64,000 nt of DNA from Actinomycetaceae bacterium MB13-C1-2 (GTDB taxonomy: Bacteria; Actinomycetota; Actinomycetes; Actinomycetales; Actinomycetaceae): NCBI GenBank assembly GCA_035621235.1, contig CP141731.1, positions 992,001 to 1,056,000 on the forward strand. Direction: 5' to 3'. Shown piece by piece: positions 38,941 through 48,028 of the stretch (position 1 is the first letter of the stretch; each line of letters opens with the position of its first letter). Below the pieces are notes generated by a model that saw only the letters and a program-made list of their open reading frames with translations, was not told the origin of the DNA and searched no databases. The position numbers and the translations under genes are program-made.

Positions 38941-39582
38941 ATGATTACGGCAATTAAGGACTGGTGGCACCGGTTCGAGGAAAAGCATCCCGAGTGGGCG
39001 AAGTTCCTTATGTTCTTCATCTTCAGTAACGGGGTGACGCTACTGCAGTTGATGCTGATGCCGATCTTTCAGTCGTGGTTTAACGGCACCAGTCTGGTCA
39101 ATATCGCGGCTCAATGGTTCCCGATCGGCTCAGATGTCGACGGGTCGCAATACTACATTTTCAATTACGCTGCAGGGCCGGTGCAGCCTGATGGATACGG
39201 GGGCGGTCTCGCCTATTTCCTGGCAGTTCAGATTACCCTGCTGATCGCGCAGGTAATCAACTTCTTCCTGCAACGCAATATCACCTTCAAATCGAACACG
39301 AATCCGTGGATTGCTGCCATGTGGTACCTGATTGCGTATGTTGTTATTACCTTTGCTGCAGGCGCTCTCCAGGGCTTCTACAAGGCACCCATTTACCACT
39401 TCTTCATGACATACCTCGGGTGGGCTTCAACCGGACGTGTTGTCGCAGACGTTATAACGATGATCATCAACTCGGCGCTATCGTTCTGGGTCTTTTACCC
39501 GATCTTCAGAGTCATTTTCAAGCAGAAGCCGGAAGAAGAAGCGGACGAGGATTCCGACGACAGCGTTCTCGCCAAGGCCTAG
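38941..39582 (+). CDS. GtrA-like membrane protein, enlarged loop (second copy)
   Basis: The 213-residue protein has four helices, the FLQRNITFKSNTNPW signature and the same long insertion between helices 1 and 2 (YFLAV follows helix-preceding GYGGGL) as the protein at 25104. The tail is acidic (EEEADEDSDDSV). It lies 14 bases after the cytoplasmic GH3. The paired layout (cytoplasmic glycosidase then GtrA-like protein) is the same as at 22603-25748. GtrA proteins are linked to polyprenyl-phosphate sugar flipping; a role for this enlarged type is unknown. Confidence 0.87.
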   Translation: MITAIKDWWHRFEEKHPEWAKFLMFFIFSNGVTLLQLMLMPIFQSWFNGTSLVNIAAQWFPIGSDVDGSQYYIFNYAAGPVQPDGYGGGLAYFLAVQITLLIAQVINFFLQRNITFKSNTNPWIAAMWYLIAYVVITFAAGALQGFYKAPIYHFFMTYLGWASTGRVVADVITMIINSALSFWVFYPIFRVIFKQKPEEEADEDSDDSVLAKA

Positions 39583-39685
39583 GACAGAGCGCTCGCAGGT
39601 CTGTCGGTTGGCTACTGTTTGAGTGAGAGTGTGGTCCGGCTTTCTCGAAGTTGCCGCACAAAAGTGGCAGCCGCACGGGCGTGCC

Positions 39686-39994
39686 CTACGAGGTTTTCTG
39701 CTCCAGGGATTCAAAAGTGATCTTGAGACCCAGAGCTGTCGCCACTTTGTGAATAGTGGCGAAGCTCGGGTTACCGTCCTCGGAGAGAGCTTTGTAGAGG
39801 CCTTTGCGGGTCATCCCGGTACGACGAGCGAGTTCACTCAGGTTACGGGAGCGTGCAACGGCACCGAGAGCCATGGCGATGAGTTCTGGCTCGTTGTTCT
39901 CTTCAAGGACGGCCTTGAGATACTCGGCAACGTCTTCTAGATCGGGGAGGGTGTCAGCAGAGTCATACCTGGTAAATGTTTCTTTCTTACGCAT
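39686..39994 (-). CDS. HigA-type addiction-module antitoxin
   Basis: The 102-residue protein has the antidote N-terminus (TRYDSADTLPDLEDVAEYLK) and a helix-turn-helix domain (NLSELARRTGMTRKGLYKAL, GNPSFATIHKVATALGL). ATG 39994 overlaps the end of the toxin frame and lies 10 bases after AAGGGG; a TTG 9 bases upstream is less likely. Antitoxins of this class bind the toxin and repress the operon. The toxin partner is interrupted, so this may now act only as a DNA-binding protein or protect against related toxins. Confidence 0.9.
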   Translation of the reverse strand: MRKKETFTRYDSADTLPDLEDVAEYLKAVLEENNEPELIAMALGAVARSRNLSELARRTGMTRKGLYKALSEDGNPSFATIHKVATALGLKITFESLEQKTS

Positions 39995-40298
39995 TGCTGT
40001 CAAACCCCTTCATGAATGCTGCAACACGCTTGATGTCTCTTTTCTGACTTGATTTGTCTCCGCCGCACAATAGGAGAACAACAGTACTCCCGCGGCGGGC
40101 GAAATAAATCCGATATCCGGGTCCGTGGTTAATTCGCAGTTCATAGATATTTCTGGCGACAACCTTGAAGTCTCCTAGAGTTCCTTTCTCTAGCATGTCG
40201 ACTCGTAAGCGGATTTGTGCGCGGACCTTTCGATCAGTGATTCGCGAAAACCACTTCTTGTAGACAGGACTCTGAACGACTTACTGAATGTGTACCAC
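39987..40298 (-). pseudogene. RelE/HigB-type toxin with a nonsense codon at position 6
   Basis: Toxin homology begins at once after an in-frame TAA (40283-40281): VVQSPVYKKWFSRITDRK, then ELRINHGPGYRIYF and VVLLLCGGDKSSQKRDI, the full killer-protein family pattern. A GTG at 40298, 10 bases after GAGGAGG (40315-40309), would start a 103-residue toxin of normal length were it not for the TAA as codon six. The only in-frame downstream ATG (40196) would give 69 residues lacking the first ~30. The toxin is therefore probably dead or truncated while the antitoxin is intact. Confidence 0.8.
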
Positions 40299-40681
40299 AG
40301 CACACAGGCCTCCTCGTCCTGTCAGTTGGTTTCTAGCTGGTTTCGTAGAACCTAGAGGATTGCCAACGGACTTTCGAGTGGTCGCGATCAGCGGTGTGGA
40401 GAGAAGCCAATTTGTGGGTTCGTGAACTAAGCGGGACGACTTCATTGATGCCGGATCAGATAGCCGACCGCTGGAAGCTAGGGTGCGTCTCCTATATCCC
40501 TTATCCTTGACTGCTGTGGTAACCGGGAAATCCGCGTTTGCAACGTTGTCATCGTCGGCTTTGTCGCCAACAAAGCTCCCTCTTTCGCCTTGCAACCACG
40601 AGTTTCCCGGGCATTCTCGTCTGAGCACAGATATAGGGGACACGCCCTAGTCGAACTGAGGCGGTTGCTGGTGCCTATACG
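40299..40681. other. Region with no recognisable gene
   Basis: About 380 bases between the toxin start and the ABC transporter end. Short frames exist on both strands but none shows a family, a good start site or protein-like composition. Confidence 0.4.
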
Positions 40682-40725
40682 AGGTCTCCGGCTCAAGACA
40701 GTTTGTAGTCCTGAGCCAGAGACCT
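40682..40725 (-). terminator. Hairpin after the ABC permease gene
   Basis: AGGTCTC pairs with GAGACCT, GGCTCA with TGAGCC and GAC with GTC in one interrupted stem, 16 bases past the permease stop. There is no T-run. Confidence 0.55.
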
Positions 40726-40741
40726 GAGGATACCGCGGCTG

Positions 40742-41611
40742 CTACTTTGCGTCGCGAGCAAAGAAGAGCCTGATAGCCACAAGCATTGGCACCAGTACCC
40801 ACATCCCCAGAGCGAAGAGTGATTCGCCGTAACCCGGAACGTGAGTATTGGACATCTCGGACATCATCTGCGGCACCTCAGATCCAATGCCGTAACCCAG
40901 AATCTGACCGAGTGATACGGGGAGATAGCTGATGACGAGGGGAACCCAAGACCAGTCCGTCACCTGAGTGAGAATCTGCAGGACCATCGGAGCTACAAAC
41001 AACAACCCCACAGCCAGCGTGATTGCGCCAGCTGTGTTTCGCAGGATCCCCGCAATGGAGAATGACAGCAAAGCAACCCCCACAAGAAACAGAACGCTTC
41101 CAGCGAGACTTGAGACAGTCATCGTGGTGAACAGTTCTGTTCTGGCCTCCGGAACCAGAACAACTGCAATAACGGCACCCACAACCACATTGATGAGTGC
41201 AATCACCCCTGCAATAAGCGCAAGGACAATGGCTTTAGCTGAGATAACAAGACCGCGCCGGGGCGCCGCTGTGAGCGTGGAGAGGATCATGCCTGAGGAG
41301 TACTCATTCGAGAACATGAATACTCCGAGAACCGCAAAAACGAGGCACAGGAAGTTTGCGGGGAAAGCGGTGATACTGGTGATGACCTCTGTTGGGTCAT
41401 CTCCTGTTTCAAAGAGTGATCGCATGGCGAACCCCATGATGAGGCTCAGGCCGATGCTCAACACGAGCGAAGCAAAGATGCTCCAGCGGATCGACCGTAG
41501 AGAGGTCGCCTTGATCCACTCGGAGCGTATGGTCCCTCCAAGGGTCAGCCGGTGAGCTCGCGAGGCAGACGGGAGGTTGATAACGGATGCGGGAGTGCTT
41601 GCAGTGGTCAT
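40742..41611 (-). CDS. ABC-2 type transporter permease
   Basis: The 289-residue protein has six predicted membrane helices and the ABC-2 permease layout, with a conserved cytoplasmic start (TLGGTIRSEWIKATSLRSIRWS) and FSNEYSSGMILSTLTAAPRR after helix 2. It pairs with the ATPase gene just upstream (52-base gap) as a homodimeric exporter core. Its substrate is unknown; the linked two-component system suggests response to envelope stress or a peptide. Confidence 0.93.
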   Translation of the reverse strand: MTTASTPASVINLPSASRAHRLTLGGTIRSEWIKATSLRSIRWSIFASLVLSIGLSLIMGFAMRSLFETGDDPTEVITSITAFPANFLCLVFAVLGVFMFSNEYSSGMILSTLTAAPRRGLVISAKAIVLALIAGVIALINVVVGAVIAVVLVPEARTELFTTMTVSSLAGSVLFLVGVALLSFSIAGILRNTAGAITLAVGLLFVAPMVLQILTQVTDWSWVPLVISYLPVSLGQILGYGIGSEVPQMMSEMSNTHVPGYGESLFALGMWVLVPMLVAIRLFFARDAK

Positions 41612-41662
41612 TTGAAAGTTTCCTAAGCGGGTTGCGACAACGGGTTGAGACAGTGGCGGGGA

Positions 41663-42586
41663 TTAGGCGGCGATCTCGCCGGATTCGTACTCAACCTCGT
41701 CACGAGTGAGCGCAAGGTAGGCGTCTTCCAAGGTGCCATTGACGGGGGAAAGTTCATGCAACTCAATGCCACGGTTCAGGCAAAGCTGCCCGATCTTGGG
41801 AGCCTCGATGCCACTAACCAGAATTCTTGTGTCACTCTCGACGCTAATGGAGAGCTCGCTGGTGGTGCCTGAACTGCGTAGCTCCTTAATCAGTCGGGAT
41901 GCATCAGGGCTGGTCACTCGTACCTTTGAGATTCCACTACCAAGCAGTTCCCCTATTGGGGCGTCCGCAATGACGCGACCACGACCGAGCACGATTACGT
42001 GGTCGGCGGTCTGTGCCATTTCGCTCATGAGGTGACTGGAAAGAAGAACCGTTTTGCCTTCCGACGCTTGGGTGCGCACCAGTTCTCTCACCCACATGAC
42101 CCCGTCAGGGTCAAGGCCGTTCACCGGCTCATCCAATATGAGAACCTGCGGATTACCGAGCAGTGCCGCCGCTATTCCCAGGCGTTGTCCCATCCCGAGT
42201 GAGAAGCCCCCGACCCGTTTGCCCGCCACCTCGTACAACCCCGTCATCTGCAACACCTCGTCAACCCGGCGCATTGGAATCCGATGGGTTGCAGCAAGGC
42301 TCGAAAGATGGCTACGTGCGGAGCGTCCAGGGTGTACTCCCTTTGCATCCAGAAGCGCACCTGCAACAGTCAACGGCGCGGCATGCTCCGCAAGGGGCTT
42401 GCCCGCAATAGTCACGTCTCCGGACGTTGGCCGGTCCAGTCCCACCATTAGCCGCATCGCGGTTGACTTACCGGCACCATTTGGGCCCAGAAAGCCGGTC
42501 ACGCAACCGGGTTTTATATCGAACGTGGCGTCGGAAAGTGCCGTTTTGTTTCCGTACTGCTTGGTAAGGCCGCGGGCCTGGATCAT
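41663..42586 (-). CDS. ABC transporter ATP-binding protein
   Basis: The 307-residue ATPase has the Walker A GPNGAGKST, signature GFSLGMGQRLGIA and Walker B LILDEPVNGLDPDG, plus a C-terminal domain typical of multidrug/bacitracin-type exporters. ATG 42586 lies 6 bases after GAGG, so the longer frame from 42694 was rejected. Its partner permease follows. A response regulator and kinase lie directly upstream on the same strand, probably in one transcript. Confidence 0.95.
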   Translation of the reverse strand: MIQARGLTKQYGNKTALSDATFDIKPGCVTGFLGPNGAGKSTAMRLMVGLDRPTSGDVTIAGKPLAEHAAPLTVAGALLDAKGVHPGRSARSHLSSLAATHRIPMRRVDEVLQMTGLYEVAGKRVGGFSLGMGQRLGIAAALLGNPQVLILDEPVNGLDPDGVMWVRELVRTQASEGKTVLLSSHLMSEMAQTADHVIVLGRGRVIADAPIGELLGSGISKVRVTSPDASRLIKELRSSGTTSELSISVESDTRILVSGIEAPKIGQLCLNRGIELHELSPVNGTLEDAYLALTRDEVEYESGEIAA

Positions 42587-42708
42587 TGTTACCTCACTCG
42601 AAGAGTCTCGATTCTGACCCTTCAAGTTTGGGTGCGCCGCCCCCGGGAAAGCGTCCTCCCTCAGTACGGTCTTTTGGTGCTTTCGAAGCGCCACCTAGTA
42701 CCCAGGTA

Positions 42709-43380
42709 CTACAGGCCGAGTTCTTTCGCGAGGATTACTGCGTGAATCCGATCCCGCAGGTCCAGCTTGAATAGGATGCGCCCCACATGGGTCTTGACCG
42801 TTGATTCTGAGAGAAAGAGACGTTCGCTGATTTCGCCATTGTTAAGGCCTTCCCCTATCAGGGAGAGAACTTCACATTCGCGTTCTGTCAGGGAATCCAA
42901 GGTATTTGGTGGCGGCGGTGCAGACTCCGTCGGAGGGTTTACCGGAGCCGCGAGCATCTGGGTGAGCATTCGCCTTGTGACCTGGGGTGCCATTACAGCA
43001 TCGCCCGCCGCCACGCGCTGAATCGCATCGACCAGTTCTGTGGGGCGCGCGTCCTTAAGTAGAAATCCACTAGCTCCCGCTCGGATCGCAGCTTGCGCGT
43101 ATTCGTCCAGATCAAACGTTGTTAGTACGAGGACTCGCGTGTGCGGGTATTTCAAGGCGATCTGCGCGGTCGCATCTATCCCGTTCATACGGGGCATCCG
43201 CACGTCCATCAGGACTACGTCGCAGTCGCCGCTCAATCGAGCGAGTTCCTTGAGGGCGGCCTTCCCATCGTTGGCTTCCCCGATTACCTCGATTGCGGGT
43301 TCCCCGCGCAGCACCAGTTTGAAACCTGTGCGAATCAACTCCTGATCGTCGACGAGGAGCACTCGGATTGGCTCAGTCAT
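42709..43380 (-). CDS. NarL/LuxR-type response regulator
   Basis: The 223-residue regulator has a receiver domain with VDDQ, phosphoacceptor Asp at about residue 59 (VVLMDVRMPRMNG) and Lys in FLLKDARP, and a LuxR helix-turn-helix (LTERECEVLSLIGEGLNN, ESTVKTHVGRIL). ATG 43380 overlaps the kinase stop by 8 bases and gives the normal N-terminus; the longer frame to 43551 lies inside the kinase gene. It likely controls the downstream ABC genes. Confidence 0.95.
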   Translation of the reverse strand: MTEPIRVLLVDDQELIRTGFKLVLRGEPAIEVIGEANDGKAALKELARLSGDCDVVLMDVRMPRMNGIDATAQIALKYPHTRVLVLTTFDLDEYAQAAIRAGASGFLLKDARPTELVDAIQRVAAGDAVMAPQVTRRMLTQMLAAPVNPPTESAPPPPNTLDSLTERECEVLSLIGEGLNNGEISERLFLSESTVKTHVGRILFKLDLRDRIHAVILAKELGL

Positions 43381-44827
43381 CCAGGTTCCAACCTCCGGGA
43401 AGATATGCCTTGACGCGCCAGCCGCCGGCCTCCGTCGGACCGTGTTCGAGGGTGCCCCTGAATACTCGGAGCCGTTCGGAAAGGCCGACCAGGCCGTGAC
43501 CGGTGCCCTCGCCGGACATCGGCCGCCGCCCGCCGGCGACTCCTCCGTCATCTTCGATTTGAACGAGGGTGCCGTTTGCGTCTTGGGTGACTACAACGGT
43601 GGCGTTGGCGCTTTGGCCGGCGTGCCGAAGAGTGTTGGTCAACGCTTCCTGAATAGTGCGGTATACCGCAAGCTCGCGGCTGCGGTCACCATCTGTTTCG
43701 GTTTTGACAGAAGTCCCGTCGAGCCGGAGCTGTATGGTCAAGCCGGCGCTGCGAAAGCCGTGAACCAACTCTGGGATTTCACCGAGCCCAGGTGTGGGGG
43801 CAAGATCCGCGGATGTTTCTGTGGTGTCGCCCGCCCGGAGAACTCCAATCAGTCGCCGCATCTCGGCAAGTGCTGAGCGCCCTGTTTCGGCGCTTTGACG
43901 AATCGCTTGCTTCGCATCATCAGGGGCATCGTCAACCACGTGGGCTGCCCCTTCGGAAAGGGTGATCATCACGGAAACGGAGTGCGCCACAATATCGTGC
44001 ATCTCCCGGGCGATTCGCGTTCGTTCCTCAGCAACAGCAAGCTGAGCCAGTTGGTCCCGTTCACGCGCGAGCTGTTTGGCGCGATCAATAATCGCTTCGG
44101 TGTAACGACGGCGGTTCCCCGCGTTGATTCCGATGATTACGGGAAGTAGAAGCACAAGTGAGGACATTATGCCCACCAGGAGCACTGTGCGAAAGTCGAC
44201 CGCACCTTGAATTACTTCGTCAAAGTCGGCTGCAGGAGTCTCGCCGTCGACGGAGATTTCACCTGTGAAAACGTTCCCCATAAATGGGATTGGTGCTAGC
44301 GCCGCTATGACTGTCACTGCGTAGCCGACCCAGCCCGCACGAACCGACTGATAGACCGGCACTGAATAGAGCAAGACGGCGATTGCAATCGGAGTGGCAC
44401 CGGCAATCGCAAAATCTGAGGGGATGAAAGCGCTTACCGCTACCGCCGCGAGGAGGCTTGGCAGTGGGAAACGGCGGCGCAGGAGCAGTGCGGCAACCGT
44501 AACAATTAGGACCAATACCATCAGCAGAGCCTGAGGGAACTGAAGGTATTCGGGTGTGGTGGGTTCGAGTGGCTGAGACTCTGTTACGTCTGCCGGGACG
44601 AATACGCTGAGAAACGCCATCCCCGCTGTCGCTGCCAAGAAGATAAAAACCAGGATGACGTCCATCCACCTTGGGTTTTCGCGAAAGAAGGTCCGGATTG
44701 CCCCAGGGGGCCTGGGCAGACTCAGATCGGTGTTGGACAGATTGAGTGCGGCGATAGGCCGGTCAGCCACAGCGGCGGGCGGGCGAGGCGCAGCGCCGTT
44801 CTTCGAACCCGGATCTCCTTCACTCAC
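43373..44827 (-). CDS. Two-component sensor histidine kinase (HisKA_3)
   Basis: The 484-residue kinase has a proline-rich cytoplasmic start, several membrane helices (about residues 55-245), the dimerisation and phosphorylation site (EERTRIAREMHDIVAHSVSV) and an ATPase domain (EDDGGVAG, GTGHGLVGLSERLRVFRG). This class pairs with NarL-type regulators. It is the first gene of a four-gene unit (kinase, regulator, ATPase, permease). Confidence 0.95.
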   Translation of the reverse strand: MSEGDPGSKNGAAPRPPAAVADRPIAALNLSNTDLSLPRPPGAIRTFFRENPRWMDVILVFIFLAATAGMAFLSVFVPADVTESQPLEPTTPEYLQFPQALLMVLVLIVTVAALLLRRRFPLPSLLAAVAVSAFIPSDFAIAGATPIAIAVLLYSVPVYQSVRAGWVGYAVTVIAALAPIPFMGNVFTGEISVDGETPAADFDEVIQGAVDFRTVLLVGIMSSLVLLLPVIIGINAGNRRRYTEAIIDRAKQLARERDQLAQLAVAEERTRIAREMHDIVAHSVSVMITLSEGAAHVVDDAPDDAKQAIRQSAETGRSALAEMRRLIGVLRAGDTTETSADLAPTPGLGEIPELVHGFRSAGLTIQLRLDGTSVKTETDGDRSRELAVYRTIQEALTNTLRHAGQSANATVVVTQDANGTLVQIEDDGGVAGGRRPMSGEGTGHGLVGLSERLRVFRGTLEHGPTEAGGWRVKAYLPGGWNLDD

Positions 44828-45346
44828 TGCGTCAGCTTACATTCCATCGCCGACACCCTATTTGCCTCCTGGTCAGTGCCTCAGAACATGTTCGGCAGAA
44901 CAACTCCGAGGTTTTCCAAGACCCAAAGACGCGGAACTGCTTCCACACCGGCATGTTCCTCAGCTTCGATTTCGACCAGACAACGCTCCGCATCGATTCC
45001 ATAAACATGCTTTCGCACGGTATCGACGGGGCAATATCCGCTACCGCGATTCGTTGTCGGAATGGGCAGTCTGATGGCTCCGGTGTCACTTTCGGAGCAT
45101 CTGATGCAACTCAGCGCTTTGGGGTTGAGATTTCGACGCCGAAGAGCAGTCGGGTTATCTCAACCGTATGCATGAGCGCGACGCTCTTAGCCTGGCGTCA
45201 TTTCCCCTATTGCCACGTGATATGTGAGCTGTTGGATCCACCGCTCGAAACCGAATACCTCTACGAATCAGAGGTGTAACTGCGTTCCCGTCTATAGGAT
45301 AGGACTCAAAAGTTTACTGAGTGGGCCATTAATGCTGGGGGCAAAG
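44828..45346. other. Intergenic region between divergent kinase and unknown membrane protein
   Basis: About 520 bases with short frames (for example 44953-45279 on the plus strand) that lack ribosome sites or family resemblance. It should carry the kinase promoter. Nothing else was recognised. Confidence 0.35.
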
Positions 45347-46717
45347 ATGCGCTTCTTCGACTGGTCCGCGATTCTCATAACGATTCTTCTGGGCATCTCT
45401 TTCGCATTTCAGGCCGCGACAGAACCTCCCTCCTACATGGTGTTTCTGTGGACTGGCTGGGGCGTGGTTGTAGTCCTAACCGTGATTAACACGGTCTCTG
45501 CGATCCGCCGAAGCCGCTCACTTGATGTTCACACCATTGGTGGTAGGGCGGCACGGCCCACCGCGATGCCATTTGTTGATCCCGGTCCTGATCTTGCTGA
45601 CAGCTTGCTCGCTGGACCTCGGGGGCGTCGCCTGCTTCTTGAGTACGCGACTGAATCAGAACGTCTGAGTGGCCGAGCCATGCGCGCGGACTCGTTTATT
45701 AGGGCGGCTTCTTCGGCCTCATACGAGATGGATCCAGGCAAGGGAACATCAGTCGTCATGCTGACAGCTCGAGTCACGGGCGCAAACCCTGAACCCGATC
45801 CGGAGATTGTCACGCCGGAGGAGGTTGCCGAGCGTTTGGCACGCGTAGAACTTGCCGAACCGACACCCCAACTGTTTCGTGGATGCTTAGCACAAGCGGT
45901 TGATAATGCCAGATACTGGCAGCCGCCAGCGGGGGAGGATGCCCTCGCCGCGAGCGACCCGATGCGGAGGGAACTCAGACGAATTGCGGAACATTTGCTG
46001 GCCTCACCGTACTCCGCCTGGTGGTTCACTCCTGCCGATCCCGAATCGCAGCAGGTGGTCGTATGGGAGGACGACCAGAAGCACCAACCGTTGCCGCTCG
46101 AAGTTTCGCTAGCGGATCCGTCCGAGGCGCTTAGGTCCTCTAGAAAGAAGCTGATTGAGCAGGAGGAGGAAGCGAAATTTGAACAGCCTGCTGATCCGGT
46201 GAAGTGTTACAGCGCTGAGTGGTGGTCGCGGCCTTCTTCTAAGTTGTCATCGACAACTCGAACACTTTTTGATGGAAGTCCGGTAGGGCTCTGGGCGGTG
46301 GAGGACGGCTTCAACTGGAAGAGCGCATATAGCTACGCGGTCGAGGTTCCGGACGGATTGCGCGTGTACGAAATTGACTCGGCGCGGGCGTGGGTCAAGC
46401 TCTGTTGGCAGTTCCCAATGGATTGCTCTGCACGCAAGCGCCACGACTGGTACATGACTACCGGTCGCACGGGCAGGTGGGCTATGCCCGACTGGGCTCG
46501 GGTTGCCGAACGCTACGACGGGGTTCATCTACAGGTGGGCGCGTATCTTGAGGCTGCGGGCACGGCCATTCCCGTCGATGAAGAGACTGCAACCGTCATC
46601 GCGGGTTGGGATCCTGACACGACCTACTGGTTCGCTCCGGGCATCCGATACCTGAATGATCCGGTCCGCTGGAAGCTTGTTCCGCGGGGCATGGAGAATA
46701 CCTGGCAGAGATGCTAG
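45347..46717 (+). CDS. Membrane-anchored protein of unknown function
   Basis: The ~456-residue protein has two N-terminal membrane helices (WSAILITILLGISFAFQ and FLWTGWGVVVVLTVINTV) and a large soluble part with a conserved-looking tryptophan-rich end (DPDTTYWFAPGIRYLNDPVRW). The ATG at 45347 follows GGGGG by 5 bases; ATG 45332 is an alternative, and the frame extends to 45224. No family was recognised. The MoxR operon starts 187 bases downstream on the same strand, but whether it belongs is uncertain. Confidence 0.75.
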   Translation: MRFFDWSAILITILLGISFAFQAATEPPSYMVFLWTGWGVVVVLTVINTVSAIRRSRSLDVHTIGGRAARPTAMPFVDPGPDLADSLLAGPRGRRLLLEYATESERLSGRAMRADSFIRAASSASYEMDPGKGTSVVMLTARVTGANPEPDPEIVTPEEVAERLARVELAEPTPQLFRGCLAQAVDNARYWQPPAGEDALAASDPMRRELRRIAEHLLASPYSAWWFTPADPESQQVVVWEDDQKHQPLPLEVSLADPSEALRSSRKKLIEQEEEAKFEQPADPVKCYSAEWWSRPSSKLSSTTRTLFDGSPVGLWAVEDGFNWKSAYSYAVEVPDGLRVYEIDSARAWVKLCWQFPMDCSARKRHDWYMTTGRTGRWAMPDWARVAERYDGVHLQVGAYLEAAGTAIPVDEETATVIAGWDPDTTYWFAPGIRYLNDPVRWKLVPRGMENTWQRC

Positions 46718-46904
46718 GTGGCAGTGTCCTCAAGAGAAACGCCCAGGATTCTGGCGATGTCGCCGTTGCGCGGTGCTCTTGGCCGAGGTCCCCGGACCCG
46801 ACTCGATTACGCGACGAGCCTAGAATCTTTGTTGAAGCCAACATGCTCTCCGGCCATCCCCCGCGTTAGGGTTTATCGGGAGCCATTTGCGAGGAGCGAA
46901 CTAC

Positions 46905-48020
46905 ATGAACGAAGCAGGCCAGGGATTCGGCACGCCTGAAGCTGAAAGGGTGACCGATGCAGATGCTCGATCCGCTAGTGTGCCTTCCCGAAATGCGGGG
47001 GCCACCGACGATGTGGATTCCGCCGCGAGATCATCCAGCCACCTCAGTGATCAGGAGCTAGAGCGAGCCGGGGCCCTGCTGGATCGGGTCACCGCCCTCT
47101 ACGAACAGAGGGTGGTAGGTCAACAAGAACTGCGGCAAGCACTTCTTGCCTCGTTGCTCTCACAGGGCCACGTCCTGATTGAATCCGTGCCCGGACTTGC
47201 AAAGACCACGGCCGCTCAGACTCTGGCACAGTCGGTATCGGGCACATTCCATCGCATTCAGTGCACGCCCGACCTGATGCCCAATGATATCGTTGGGACC
47301 CAGATTTTCAACGCACAGACCGACCAGTTCACTACGCAACTGGGTCCAGTTCACGCAAACTTCGTGCTACTTGACGAGATCAACCGCTCCTCAGCGAAGA
47401 CTCAATCCGCGATGCTTGAGGCAATGCAGGAGAAACAAACGACTATCGGTGGGAAGAACTATCCGCTTCCCAAGCCATTCATGGTTATGGCGACACAGAA
47501 TCCGATCGAGGAAGAGGGAACCTACGTTCTTCCCGAAGCGCAGATGGACCGCTTCTTGATGAAGGTTTCGATCACGTATCCGAAGCGGGGTGAAGAGCTC
47601 AAGGTTCTAGAGATGATCGACTCGGGGGTTTTCGCAGAGAAGATTGAGGGCGAGCCAATTAGCCTCATCGAACTCGAGGAGCTTCAGGACTACGCCTCAC
47701 GAGTCTACGTTCACTCAGCGATCAAGGCGTACATCGTCGACATCATCAACACCACGCGCGGGAGTGGACCGAACCCGATTGCAGGGCTACCGGCACTGGT
47801 GCGTGTCGGCTCTTCACCCCGCGGTGGCATCGCGCTGATGAAGGTTGCTCAGGCCCTTGCTCTAATGCAGGGTCGCAACTACGTGATTCCCGAAGATGTC
47901 AAAGCCATGCGATACCCGGTCCTTCAGCACAGAATAATCCGTACCTGGGACGCGATTGCCGATGGTGTTCCTAGCCAGGACATCATTGATACGGTCCTGC
48001 GCGCCGTTCCCGTTCCGTAA
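46905..48020 (+). CDS. MoxR-family AAA+ ATPase
   Basis: The 371-residue ATPase has a variable acidic N-terminus of ~50 residues, then Walker A in ESVPGLAKTTAAQTLA, Walker B in VLLDEINRSSAKTQSAML, sensor 1 in MVMATQNPIEEEGTY and the MoxR C-terminal lid. ATG 46905 lies 8 bases after GAGGAG. MoxR proteins act as chaperone-like partners for VWA-domain proteins, and such proteins lie downstream. It heads the Bat-like operon. Confidence 0.96.
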   Translation: MNEAGQGFGTPEAERVTDADARSASVPSRNAGATDDVDSAARSSSHLSDQELERAGALLDRVTALYEQRVVGQQELRQALLASLLSQGHVLIESVPGLAKTTAAQTLAQSVSGTFHRIQCTPDLMPNDIVGTQIFNAQTDQFTTQLGPVHANFVLLDEINRSSAKTQSAMLEAMQEKQTTIGGKNYPLPKPFMVMATQNPIEEEGTYVLPEAQMDRFLMKVSITYPKRGEELKVLEMIDSGVFAEKIEGEPISLIELEELQDYASRVYVHSAIKAYIVDIINTTRGSGPNPIAGLPALVRVGSSPRGGIALMKVAQALALMQGRNYVIPEDVKAMRYPVLQHRIIRTWDAIADGVPSQDIIDTVLRAVPVP

Positions 48021-48028
48021 CTGAGCAG

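Noticed and set aside
40281-40643. 120-residue minus-strand frame upstream of the toxin
   Set aside because: No recognisable protein features; overlaps the toxin's own upstream region.
44953-45279. 108-residue frame in the intergenic region
   Set aside because: No ribosome site, no family resemblance and low-quality composition.
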